A stretch of DNA of 9,477 nucleotides, taken from NCBI GenBank assembly GCA_027051315.1, contig JALTZE010000269.1, forward strand, positions 1 to 9,477, in the 5' to 3' direction. Below are positions 1 through 7,800 of this stretch, piece after piece. The notes beneath the pieces are model-generated. The model had not been told where the DNA came from. It saw only the letters and a list, made by a program, of their open reading frames with translations, and did no database searches. The stretch is from Micavibrio sp. (GTDB lineage: Bacteria > Pseudomonadota > Alphaproteobacteria > Micavibrionales > Micavibrionaceae). Within the stretch, counting starts at the first letter, position 1, and the number at the start of each line of letters is the position of its first letter. Both the position numbers and the translations under genes were made by a program.

Positions 1-43
1 TCCACATCAAGACGTATATCAGGGTTTAATCTATTACATAGTC

Positions 44-49
44 TATAAT
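44..49 (+). promoter_or_regulatory. Candidate -10 box upstream of glmU
   Basis: A perfect TATAAT hexamer lies 32 bases before the TTG at 81, which would place transcription start near position 56. No good -35 box is present at 15-18 bp spacing (the 17-bp position reads AGGGTT), so this is either a weak or activator-dependent promoter or a chance match in AT-rich DNA. The stretch before it reads open from the left edge, so the glm genes may also be transcribed from an upstream gene. Confidence 0.35.
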
Positions 50-65
50 CATTTACCTTTATTTT

Positions 66-83
66 AAGGTGTAATATATATTG
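66..83 (+). promoter_or_regulatory. Ribosome binding site deciding the glmU start
   Basis: AAGGTG at 66-71 matches the Shine-Dalgarno core and sits 9 bases before a TTG codon at 81. The in-frame ATG at 93 is 21 bases away from it and has only a weak GG near 83-84. Spacing therefore favours TTG at 81, while codon preference favours ATG at 93. The two proteins differ only by the four residues MVIN, ahead of the conserved nucleotidyltransferase domain, so the choice does not affect function. Confidence 0.5.
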
Positions 84-1448
84 GTAATAAATATGAGCTC
101 TAAAGCCCCCCCCCCTTTAGCATGTGTAATATTAGCAGCTGGTAAAGGCACCAGAATGAAATCGGATAAACCAAAAGTAATGCACGAGATTGCAGGTCTT
201 CCGATGATTAAATGGCTAATATCTACCGTAGAAACATTAGAGCCAGAAAAAATAATAATAGTTACCTCAGATGAAATGCAAGAGGTTAAACAAGCAGCAA
301 GACTCCATGAAATATCTATTCAATATGAAGCAGATGGAACAGGCGGCGCAGTAAAAGCAGCATTACCCCACCTAAAAGATTTTAACGGTAATGTTCTCAT
401 ACTCATGGGAGATGCTCCCCTTATCTCTGTAGAAACATTAGAAGACCTTATATCTGTAAAAGAATTTGATACAAAATCAGCTTTATCAGTTCTTGGCATT
501 GAAATGGAAAATCCGTCAGGATATGGAAGGTTGATAGCAGATGACGATGGTAATCTTGACCGTATCGTGGAACATAAAGATGCAAATGAAGAAGAGCTAG
601 AATGTAATATATGTAATACAGGTGCTTTTTGTGTTGATGGAAGCAAGTTAGAAAAATGGCTAGAAAAATTAGAAAAAAACAATGCTCAAGGTGAATATTA
701 TCTTACAGATATTGTAAAAATAGCAAAAGAAGACGGATATTACACGCAAATATGTATAATAGATGATGAAACAGAAGTAATGGGGGTTAATAATAAGGCT
801 GACCTTGCCAGACTTGAATATTATGTACAAACCTTACTCAGAGAAAGTGCTATGGTTGCAGGGGTAAGAATGATAGACCCTGAAACCGTTTATTTTAGCT
901 ATGATACTATGCTGGGGCAAGATGTTACTGTTGAACCTAACGTGTTTTTCGGGGAAGGTGTTACAATAGCTGATAACGTAACTATTAAGGCATTTTCTCA
1001 TCTCGAAGGTGTAAATATAAATACAGGAGCTGTAATAGGACCATTTGCTCGTCTGCGCCCAGAAACAGAAATTGGAGAAGGTGCAAAAATAGGAAATTTC
1101 GTTGAGGTAAAAAATGCAAAAATAGGAGATGGAGCAAAAACAAGCCATCTTTCATATATAGGTGATGCCTCAATTGGCGATAATAGTAATATAGGCGCAG
1201 GAACAATAACTTGTAATTATAATGGTTTTGAAAAAAGCAAAACAATTATTGGAAAAAATGTCTTCGTAGGTTCAAATTCCACATTGATAGCCCCAATTAC
1301 TGTAGAAAATGAATCATATATAGCAGCAGGCAGTGTAATTAATAAAAATGTCCCTGATAATTCTTTGGCTATAGCAAGATGTAAACAAATAATTCATAGT
1401 GAATGGGCAAAAAAATTCCGTAACAAAAAAATATCAGAATTAAAATGA
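81..1448 (+). CDS. glmU: Bifunctional N-acetylglucosamine-1-P uridyltransferase / glucosamine-1-P acetyltransferase GlmU
   Basis: Cytoplasmic enzyme making UDP-GlcNAc for peptidoglycan and lipid A: it acetylates glucosamine-1-P with acetyl-CoA, then transfers UMP from UTP. The N-terminal Rossmann-like pyrophosphorylase domain (about residues 13-240, counted from the TTG start) shows LAAGKGTRM (18-26) with the downstream Lys32, the MGDAPL metal/nucleotide loop (Asp111), GYGR (148-151), Glu164 and VNN (236-238). The C-terminal left-handed beta-helix (about 265-445) has repeated hexapeptides, RLRPE (324-328), the acetyltransferase His in SHLSY (His356) and TCNYNG (377-382). Length is 455 residues from the TTG, or 451 from the ATG at 93, against 456 in E. 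coli. The usual GTGHA loop reads GTGGA here (86-90). A run of ten C falls just after the start. The stop overlaps the next start (ATGA), pointing to an operon. Identification is secure; only the start codon is open. Confidence 0.97.
   Translation: MVINMSSKAPPPLACVILAAGKGTRMKSDKPKVMHEIAGLPMIKWLISTVETLEPEKIIIVTSDEMQEVKQAARLHEISIQYEADGTGGAVKAALPHLKDFNGNVLILMGDAPLISVETLEDLISVKEFDTKSALSVLGIEMENPSGYGRLIADDDGNLDRIVEHKDANEEELECNICNTGAFCVDGSKLEKWLEKLEKNNAQGEYYLTDIVKIAKEDGYYTQICIIDDETEVMGVNNKADLARLEYYVQTLLRESAMVAGVRMIDPETVYFSYDTMLGQDVTVEPNVFFGEGVTIADNVTIKAFSHLEGVNINTGAVIGPFARLRPETEIGEGAKIGNFVEVKNAKIGDGAKTSHLSYIGDASIGDNSNIGAGTITCNYNGFEKSKTIIGKNVFVGSNSTLIAPITVENESYIAAGSVINKNVPDNSLAIARCKQIIHSEWAKKFRNKKISELK
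106..115 (+). repeat. Poly-C tract of 10 in the glmU 5' coding end
   Basis: Ten consecutive C bases encode part of the Ala-Pro-Pro-Pro stretch before the catalytic domain. Homopolymers this long in otherwise AT-rich DNA are prone to slippage and sequencing error. A length change of one or two bases would frameshift glmU from about codon 9 onward. Confidence 0.9.
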
Positions 1449-2149
1449 TTAGATTCCTTATTTTATTTTTGGGTATATTTACACTATTTAGTCAAAATGC
1501 TAATGCGTGCAGATGCGCATTATCTACCCCTGAAAGCAGTAGGGAGGAAATGGAAAAAGCTTACTATGTAGGTAAAGTAGAAATAATTTCAATAAAAGAA
1601 TTAGAAAATAACCATATACAGCTCAGGCTTCTTGCAGTTGAACCATATGCAAAACCTTTTTACAGACACATCATGGCAACAGCAAGAACAGGTGTATGTG
1701 GATTTGGTGAGGTGGAAATAGGTGAAATACACGAAATGGTAATTTATAGAGATGAAAAATATAATTTAACAGTAAAAGGGGATTGCCCTTATATTCTCCC
1801 TGAGATATGGGAAGAATATCGTAAAAAAGGCTCTGATATGAAGAAAAAGATGGAGAAAGATAAGGAAAATTGCGAAAGTAAAGGGGGAAAATGGGCAATG
1901 TATGGTTTAACTACTGCCCCTTCATGTATTCTTAAATCATCTGATAAAGATAAGCCATGTTCGGACTCTTCTGAATGTGAAGGAATATGTATAGCAGATT
2001 ATACAAAAGAACAAATGGAATTCGTATTAACTGCAAAACCTCCTTTTAATCTGAAAGTTAATGGTAAATGTAGCGAATTTATGACTATGTACGGTTGCCA
2101 GCACATAGTGCAAAAAGGCTATGTCCAATATGTGACTTGTAAGGAATAG
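1445..2149 (+). CDS. Exported cysteine-rich protein with TIMP/netrin-like N-terminus, function unknown
   Basis: 234 residues, family not recognised by name. Residues 1-21 are a signal peptide: Arg3, a hydrophobic core, and an ANA site before Cys22. The -3 residue is Ala, not the Leu of a classical lipobox, so signal peptidase I cleavage is more likely than lipidation. The mature protein would begin CRCA; a Cys-x-Cys start followed by AYYVGKVEII (39-48) and a later CGF...VG-like stretch resembles bacterial TIMP/netrin-like OB-fold domains. The second half has C-x3-GGKW (143-150), Cys161, then a KPCSDSSECEGICI cluster (170-183) and GKCS...GC...C at the end. Twelve cysteines remain after cleavage, suggesting disulfides formed in the periplasm. 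A charged, helix-prone link spans 120-142. The start overlaps the glmU stop (ATGA), so it is probably translationally coupled. The domain comparison is by eye; a role in envelope biology is only a guess from context. Confidence 0.85.
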   Translation: MIRFLILFLGIFTLFSQNANACRCALSTPESSREEMEKAYYVGKVEIISIKELENNHIQLRLLAVEPYAKPFYRHIMATARTGVCGFGEVEIGEIHEMVIYRDEKYNLTVKGDCPYILPEIWEEYRKKGSDMKKKMEKDKENCESKGGKWAMYGLTTAPSCILKSSDKDKPCSDSSECEGICIADYTKEQMEFVLTAKPPFNLKVNGKCSEFMTMYGCQHIVQKGYVQYVTCKE

Positions 2150-2151
2150 GA
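2148..2151 (+). promoter_or_regulatory. glmS ribosome binding site overlapping the upstream stop
   Basis: AGGA, overlapping the TAG stop of the upstream gene, lies 10 bases before the glmS ATG. This supports the ATG at 2162 and operon co-translation. Confidence 0.6.
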
Positions 2152-2161
2152 AAATAATATT

Positions 2162-3985
2162 ATGTGCGGTATCATAGGGATAATAGGGGATAAACAGGTA
2201 AGCCCCATACTCGTAGAAGGACTAAAACGACTTGAATATAGAGGATATGACAGTTCAGGAATCGCAACTATTGCAAATAATAATATCCAAAGATGTCGTG
2301 CAGAAGGTAAATTGGTAAATCTTGAAAATAAGCTAAAACAAAGCAATCTTTCAGGTAATATCGGTATAGGTCATACAAGATGGGCAACTCATGGTGAACC
2401 AACAGAAAATAATGCCCACCCCCACGCAACAAGTAATGTAGCAGTAGTACATAACGGCATAATAGAAAATTACAAAGAAATAAAAGAAGAACTTGAAAAA
2501 GCACAATGTAAATTTAATTCTGATACCGATACAGAAGTTATCGTACATTTGATAAATCATAATCTTAATCAAGGAATGAAAGCACAAGAAGCAGTAAACG
2601 CGGCACTTGATAGATTAGAAGGAGCATACGCCGTAGCAATTATTTTTAGTGATGAAGAATTAATGATAGGAGCAAGACAAGGCACACCTTTAGCAATAGG
2701 TTACGGAGATAATCAAATGTTTCTTGCCTCAGATTCATATGCACTTGCCCCGCTTACCAGAAAAATATCATTTCTAGAAGATGGAGATAGAGTATTTTTA
2801 ACAAAATCAGAAGTTACAATATATGATGAACAAGGAAATATAACTCAAAGACCGATAAGAATTACGGCACAAAGCGGAGCAACAACAGGTAAAGGGGAAT
2901 ATAAGCATTTTATGCTTAAAGAAATATATGAACAACCCGCTGTTATAGGTGACACATTAAACAGTTTTATTCACCCTTCTACAGGACATATATCTATACC
3001 CAAAGAAATATTACATTCTCTGGAAAATGCTCCTAGAATTACTATGGTTGCTTGTGGAACTGCTTTTTATGCCTGTATGGTTGCCAAATATTGGTTCGAG
3101 CAGATAGCAAAAATACATTGCGAAATAGATATAGCCTCAGAGTTTAGATATCGAGAATCCCCAATGCCAGAAGATGGGGTCGCCTTATTTGTTTCACAAT
3201 CGGGTGAAACTTTGGATACTTTGGAGGCATTAAGATATTGTCGTAAACAAAATCAAAAAATAATATCTATTGTAAATACCATAGAAAGTACAATAGAGCG
3301 TGAATCTGATTATGTTCTTCATACTCTGGCAGGTCCAGAAATAGGCGTGGCATCAACCAAAGCATTTACTACCCAGCTAACTACCCTAGCATGTATCGCC
3401 CTTGCCCTATCAAAAAGAAAAGGAGCTATTGATACCGCCAAAGAGGCAGAGCTAGCCGAAGCATTAAGACATATACCAAAACAAGCAGCAAAAATACTAA
3501 ATCATGATAATGAAATATTACAAATAGCAAAACAAGTATCAGATGTTAAAGATATGCTTTATATGGGTAGGTCAATGATGTATCCAATAGCAATGGAAGG
3601 TGCTTTGAAGCTAAAAGAAATATCCTATATCCATGCAGAGGGATACGCAGCAGGAGAATTAAAACACGGTCCAATAGCATTAATTGATGAAACAGTGCCA
3701 ATCGTTGTACTTGCCCCAAATGATTACTTATTTGATAAAATAGCCTCTAATATCCAAGAAATAGTAGCAAGAGGTGGAAAAGTAATAATGTTCTCAGATA
3801 AAAAAGGCGTTTCATCATTAAAAGAATATTCAAGATGGAGCATAGAAATAGGTAATATACACCCCTTTGTTGCCCCTATATTATACGCAATACCAGTACA
3901 GCTATTATCATATCATATAGCAGCCGTAAAAGGCACGGACATAGACCAGCCAAGAAACCTAGCAAAATCCGTTACAGTAGAATAA
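2162..3985 (+). CDS. glmS: Glutamine--fructose-6-phosphate aminotransferase (isomerizing) GlmS
   Basis: Makes glucosamine-6-phosphate from fructose-6-phosphate and glutamine, the first committed step to UDP-GlcNAc, in the cytoplasm. The N-terminal glutaminase (Ntn-hydrolase) domain, about residues 2-240, opens with MCGIIG, so Cys2 becomes the N-terminal nucleophile after Met removal; YRGYDSSG (26-33), HTRWATHG (71-78) and the HNG loop (97-99) are present. Two SIS sugar-isomerase domains follow: about 285-425 with ACGT (297-300) and SQSGET (345-350), and about 455-595 with GRSMMYPIAMEGALKLKE (469-486) and ELKHGP (499-504). The C-terminus is the hallmark QPRNLAKSVTVE, carrying the active-site Lys602. 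Length 607 is normal (E. coli 609). It is the last gene of the glm operon; glmM is not in the window. Its stop codon lies only 23 bases before the first CRISPR repeat. Confidence 0.98.
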   Translation: MCGIIGIIGDKQVSPILVEGLKRLEYRGYDSSGIATIANNNIQRCRAEGKLVNLENKLKQSNLSGNIGIGHTRWATHGEPTENNAHPHATSNVAVVHNGIIENYKEIKEELEKAQCKFNSDTDTEVIVHLINHNLNQGMKAQEAVNAALDRLEGAYAVAIIFSDEELMIGARQGTPLAIGYGDNQMFLASDSYALAPLTRKISFLEDGDRVFLTKSEVTIYDEQGNITQRPIRITAQSGATTGKGEYKHFMLKEIYEQPAVIGDTLNSFIHPSTGHISIPKEILHSLENAPRITMVACGTAFYACMVAKYWFEQIAKIHCEIDIASEFRYRESPMPEDGVALFVSQSGETLDTLEALRYCRKQNQKIISIVNTIESTIERESDYVLHTLAGPEIGVASTKAFTTQLTTLACIALALSKRKGAIDTAKEAELAEALRHIPKQAAKILNHDNEILQIAKQVSDVKDMLYMGRSMMYPIAMEGALKLKEISYIHAEGYAAGELKHGPIALIDETVPIVVLAPNDYLFDKIASNIQEIVARGGKVIMFSDKKGVSSLKEYSRWSIEIGNIHPFVAPILYAIPVQLLSYHIAAVKGTDIDQPRNLAKSVTVE

Positions 3986-3988
3986 TTT

Positions 3989-4008
3989 TATCAGCATTTT
4001 GATGTTTT
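3989..4008 (+). terminator. Weak hairpin plus TTTT between glmS and the CRISPR array
   Basis: TATCA (3989-3993) can pair with TGATG (4000-4004, one U-G pair) over a 6-base loop, followed at once by TTTT. The stem is short and AT-rich, so termination would be leaky at best. This is the only structure I see in the 23-base gap, so glmS transcripts probably run into the array. Confidence 0.22.
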
Positions 4009-4374
4009 GTCATATTTGACCGTCTAGTTAATTTCTGATATACCTGACAGCCACAGATTCTATACCAGACGAGTGTCATATTTGACCGTCTAGTTAATTT
4101 CTGATATACCTCCGATTAATGCTGACTCATCATCTAGCATGTCATATTTGACCGTCTAGTTAATTTCTGATATACCCGATAAAAATTATTTAATCTACGC
4201 TCACAAGTCATATTTGACCGTCTAGTTAATTTCTGATATACCGATCACTATCGCACAGCCTATGTAAACCCTGTCATATTTGACCGTCTAGTTAATTTCT
4301 GATATACCATCTAAATATAGAATAACCTATTTAAATATGTCATATTTGACCGTCTAGTTAATTTCTGATATACC
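4009..4374 (+). CRISPR. CRISPR array, six 36-bp repeats and five 30-bp spacers
   Basis: Six identical repeats start at 4009, 4075, 4141, 4207, 4273 and 4339, each beginning GTCATATTTGACC and ending TTTCTGATATACC. The spacers are at 4045-4074, 4111-4140, 4177-4206, 4243-4272 and 4309-4338, all exactly 30 bp and all different. No repeat has a mismatch, so neither end shows decay. The orientation (crRNA on the + strand) follows from the tracrRNA anti-repeat, which pairs with repeat nucleotides 1-30 so that each crRNA is 5'-spacer-repeat-3'. Spacer 5 is very AT-rich; spacers 1 and 4 are nearly balanced. I found no protospacer for any spacer within this window. The array is bounded by glmS on the left and a terminator-like region then cas2 on the right. 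Confidence 0.98.
4016..4044 (+). promoter_or_regulatory. Sigma70-like promoter embedded in each CRISPR repeat
   Basis: Shown for repeat 1 and present identically in all six (also 4082-4110, 4148-4176, 4214-4242, 4280-4308 and 4346-4374). Repeat nucleotides 8-13 are TTGACC (5 of 6 to the -35 consensus), nucleotides 31-36 are TATACC (4 of 6 to the -10), the spacing is exactly 17 bp, and TG at nucleotides 28-29 makes an extended -10. Transcription would start about 6-7 bases into the following spacer, leaving about 24 nt of guide. Promoters inside repeats are known in Neisseria and Campylobacter type II-C arrays; activity here is inferred. Confidence 0.7.
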
Positions 4375-4387
4375 CTGCTAGTGGATA

Positions 4388-4445
4388 GGCAATTGAAAAA
4401 CATAAGTTTTTTGCCTTTCCTCTGGTAGGAAAAATGCCTTTTTTT
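4388..4445. terminator. Probable bidirectional terminator region between array and cas2
   Basis: The array (+) and cas2 (-) are convergent here. GGCA (4388-4391) with TGCC (4412-4415) encloses an inner AAAAAC/GTTTTT stem (4396-4401 with 4406-4411, loop ATAA) plus a left-side ATTG bulge, followed by TTT. A second hairpin TTTCCT/AGGAAA (4416-4421 with 4427-4432, loop CTGGT) is followed by AATGCC and seven T at 4439-4445. On the - strand the A-rich/T-rich inner stem also resembles a terminator. Neither stem is GC-rich. Confidence 0.45.
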
Positions 4446-4448
4446 GAA

Positions 4449-4811
4449 CTAAAAAAGTAAAAGTTGAGCATTTTTTCTGCGTTCTTCTTCTTCGTTTTCT
4501 GTTGAATTCTTGCCTAAAAAATTATCTGTCATTATATATTGTTTATCTGTAACATACAAGAATGTTACACTTCCATTATCTGGAATCACTTTCTTTAAAT
4601 TTCTACATTGAGTTTTTGCTGCCTGTAGGCTGCTGCAACATTTTATATATATTGAATATTGCTTCATTGAAAAACCACGATCAAGTAATGCATTACGAAA
4701 GCGTGTTGCCATGCGCATTTCTTTTTTAGTTCGTACTGGTAAATCAAACATACAAAAAATCCACATCATTGCCCACCCATTGGGAACTTCACGCCGTCTT
4801 TTTCTTGCCAT
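4449..4811 (-). CDS. cas2: CRISPR-associated protein Cas2
   Basis: Structural partner of Cas1 in the spacer-integration complex (two Cas1 dimers bridged by a Cas2 dimer). The 120-residue protein has the ferredoxin-like core starting WIFCMFDLP (17-25), with the conserved Asp23 after the first beta strand, then a long helix (RTKKEMRMATRFRNALLDRGF) and MKQYSIYIK, as in type II Cas2 proteins. The C-terminus ends in a charged, acidic-basic tail (104-113). The start at 4811 is supported by AGGA nine bases upstream; a later MM pair (15-16) is a poorer choice. The first 23 bases overlap the cas9 3' end in another frame, so cas2 is probably translated from the cas9 mRNA by coupling. It lies next to the array but converges with it. 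Confidence 0.93.
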   Translation of the reverse strand: MARKRRREVPNGWAMMWIFCMFDLPVRTKKEMRMATRFRNALLDRGFSMKQYSIYIKCCSSLQAAKTQCRNLKKVIPDNGSVTFLYVTDKQYIMTDNFLGKNSTENEEEERRKNAQLLLF

Positions 4812-7800
4812 ACCATAGTTTCCTATGTTTTTTCTTTACACTTCCAGAAGGGGTTAGTTCAATTTTTCTTGTATTACTTTTCCCGAACCAAACGAAACCT
4901 TTGTCAACTAGCATTGAAGGAAACATAAAACTTGGTTTTGGTCTATTTTTTCCATTTCTTGCATCGTGACTTAAGATTATATTAACCCGATTCCTTCCAT
5001 GCCTAAAACTTTTTATTTTCGCAATACATCGTATATTTTTAGATAGTGATTTCCACTCATCAGGAGTATCAAGCTCTATCATATCTCCTTGATGTAACGA
5101 CCAAATTAATTTACATCCCAGCTTTTTATATTCAGGAACAAAATCTTTGTTATTAGCATCAAAATTACTAATAACTTGCCAATTAACTTTCCCATCTTTT
5201 TCATAGAAATCAACCCGATGATTATTGCCATATGTATAAGCAAAGTTATGTTTTTCAATGGCAATAAGGCTTTTCTCATTTTTATAAGCTGGGAATCTCC
5301 AACCCCCATCCCATAACTTATTTTCTTTAATAATTTGAAAAGCCTTAGCAAGAATCATAGCTTCTGATATTTCTTTAGGTTTTCCTCCATCTTTCTTCTG
5401 AGTGATATTTTCTTTCTCTAATAATGACCTAGCCTCATCATAATGATTCTCAAAATCTGATTTTAGTTTTTCAAGACTTTCTCTATCTTTGGCTATATCC
5501 TTGTGCCATTCTGATTTAATTGATGGTTTAACCAATAATTTTTTTAGATCGGATTTATTTTTTACGACATCCAGAACTTTTCTATAATACCGTACGGTAA
5601 CTGTTTTATTATCCTCATGCTTATATAGCATTGTTTTACCGGTTTCTTTATGTAATTGCCCATTCTTTGAATGCTCAGATTTGTGTGAAACTTTCACCCC
5701 TCTTAGTAGTTCTAGAACTTCTTTTCTAAATTTAGTACGCTCTTGTTTGGCATTTTCTTTATTCATATTTGTAAGTGGCAATGGATATGCGCTATAATTC
5801 AGAGTATATCCACGTTTATCAGCCCAATTTAAACTATTTGAGAAATTGCGATTAATACAGCCCAAAACAATAGCATCTAAAACATGGTGACGATGATCAA
5901 TACGGGGTTTCTTCATCCAATCAGGATTTTTCTTTTTATCGAAAAAGCCCCATTTCCCGTCCATATCAGGCTCTTTGGCGCCTTCTATCACTTCTCCAGT
6001 TTCTTCATCTACCCAATAAGGGTCGCAATCTATATAACGGGGAATATCAAGTCCCATTAGCTCATATTCTAGACCGTCTAAATTCCAGGCAGTTCGCAGT
6101 TTTGCAGTATGATAACCTTTTATAGTTAATATACGAGTATTAATAACATTACTATCTTCTGATTTTTTAAAATCCAAGATAGTACGTAGATAACGGGCAG
6201 CAATTTTTGCCATATAACGCGTATCTGTTAAGTAGCGGTCAGTAGCACTGTTATCGCCTTCTTCTTCAAAAATATCATGTGCATCAGATTCAAACCTCCA
6301 TTTTTTGTTATCAGGTAATCTCTCACGGGAATTCTTTAGAATCTCTCTAATTTGTTCGGGTGTTTTTTCTCTACTAAAGAACTCATAAGGAAAGAGATTT
6401 CCCTTTGTTGCATTTTCATTTCTGTTAACTAAAACCAAGTTCGCAGGAGTATCGCTCCCACCTAATGCCTGTGGTACAAGGTGCTCTATCTCATACCCAT
6501 CAAAATGTGCACCAATACTGTTATGGGGATTAAACGCATCTTTCCAGCCCTGCTCTTTGGCAAGCTTATATTTCAGTTTATTGTTTCTAGTTATTCTGAT
6601 TTTATTGTTTTTTAGATATTCTTCCGCTTCTTCATTTAGTTTCTGATTTTGATTTTTTATTTTTTCATACTGGTTTTTCTTTTTTGTTGACATGCCAACA
6701 TCACGACCAAGCTCTATATTTATCTCGTAAGGTCTGCCATAGCGTCGAATTGTATCATTAACCACAAAACGTAGCTGATTTAGCATACGGTGCACACCTG
6801 GATTTGCAATTTTCCCATATCTTGCTTCATCAGGATTAAGCGTCTTGTTACGCTCTTTCTGCCATGGATGAATCGGCATTATATCTTTACATAAAACTTC
6901 ACCATAGTAGGGAAGCTTACTATATTTACCTTGTGTTTCTTGCGCCAAGACTTCTTCTGATTTAAATCGACTGTCACCACTTGTAACTAGCTTATCGGCT
7001 GCTTCTCTATGAGATATTACCTCATTTTCCAATAAATCTAGTAGATTGCGGGTTGCTGTTATACCGAGCATACCACGTCCCTTTGGTAATTTAACAAGTA
7101 AATCTGCTATCTGTTCTTTATTATCACATTTAAATCTATCTTTAAGCAGTTCAAGTAAATCATCTTCGTTGTAAAGACGACCGTGCTTATCCCCATCTAT
7201 TACAGGATTCGCCATAAACTCTATTAGGGAAAATAGTTTTTCCTCTGTTATCTTTGAAAAAATAGGAAGAGAAGTGAATTCATCTTTAGAATATAAATAA
7301 GGTTTTATACCAGAGTTATTGTCTGAAAAGATTACATTCATTTTCTTATCACCAAGTATGTTACGAACAGATTTTTTATTCGCATTCTTACCTTGCATCA
7401 AAATCTCGTTTATAATCTTATCGCGCTCTTCTTTTTTTAATTTACGCTTATTATTATCGTCTAGAATACGAATATTGTTAGCGGCTTCATAAATACGTCG
7501 TTTTTCTGATAATGGATGTGCTTTTAAAAGTCTGTCTTCTCCGTCAATATATATACAATTAGCCGTAGCATAGGGCGCAGAAGGGTGCTCATAAAATAAA
7601 ATATCATAAATTTCCTTTTTAAAATCTTTATCCTTTAATTCAGGGTAGTAATTAGCCTGTTTATCCCATATTAGGTGAAATTCATTTTTAACCAAATAAC
7701 GAGGAATAGCATAATCAACAGGTTTTTCTTTTTTTAAGCTATCGCAGCGTTGACGAACAATTTTACCTGTTCCAGGTTTATTTTTAAGGCGCATGTTAAA

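Noticed and set aside
2..67. Reading frame open from the left edge and ending at TAA 65-67, possibly the tail of an upstream gene
   Set aside because: Only 21 codons are visible and nothing in them is recognisable; another frame stays open to 46-48. It could be a real C-terminus but cannot be supported from this window.
320..682. 120-codon - strand reading frame inside glmU
   Set aside because: It is antisense to the conserved nucleotidyltransferase domain and has a serine-rich shadow composition with no recognisable motif.
3986..4008. A glmS-type ribozyme or strong terminator near glmS
   Set aside because: The 12-base gap before glmS is too short for a glmS ribozyme, and the gap after it holds only a weak AT-rich hairpin.
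4177..4206. Spacer 3 shares TTTAATCTA with the sequence upstream of glmU
   Set aside because: Nine AT-rich bases in a window of this size and composition are expected by chance and do not indicate self-targeting.
4309..4338. AT-rich partial dyads within spacer 5
   Set aside because: Only about 4 bp pair at a time and the spacer length and boundaries are normal; this is base composition, not structure.
4375..4448. Possible csn2, cas4 or other small cas gene between array and cas2
   Set aside because: The gap is only 74 bases and is filled by hairpins and T-runs, with no coding frame.
4769..4969. 66-codon + strand reading frame over the cas9/cas2 junction
   Set aside because: It lies antisense to the well-supported cas9 end and cas2 start, has no ribosome binding site of note, and its hydrophobic phenylalanine-rich translation is typical of an antisense shadow.
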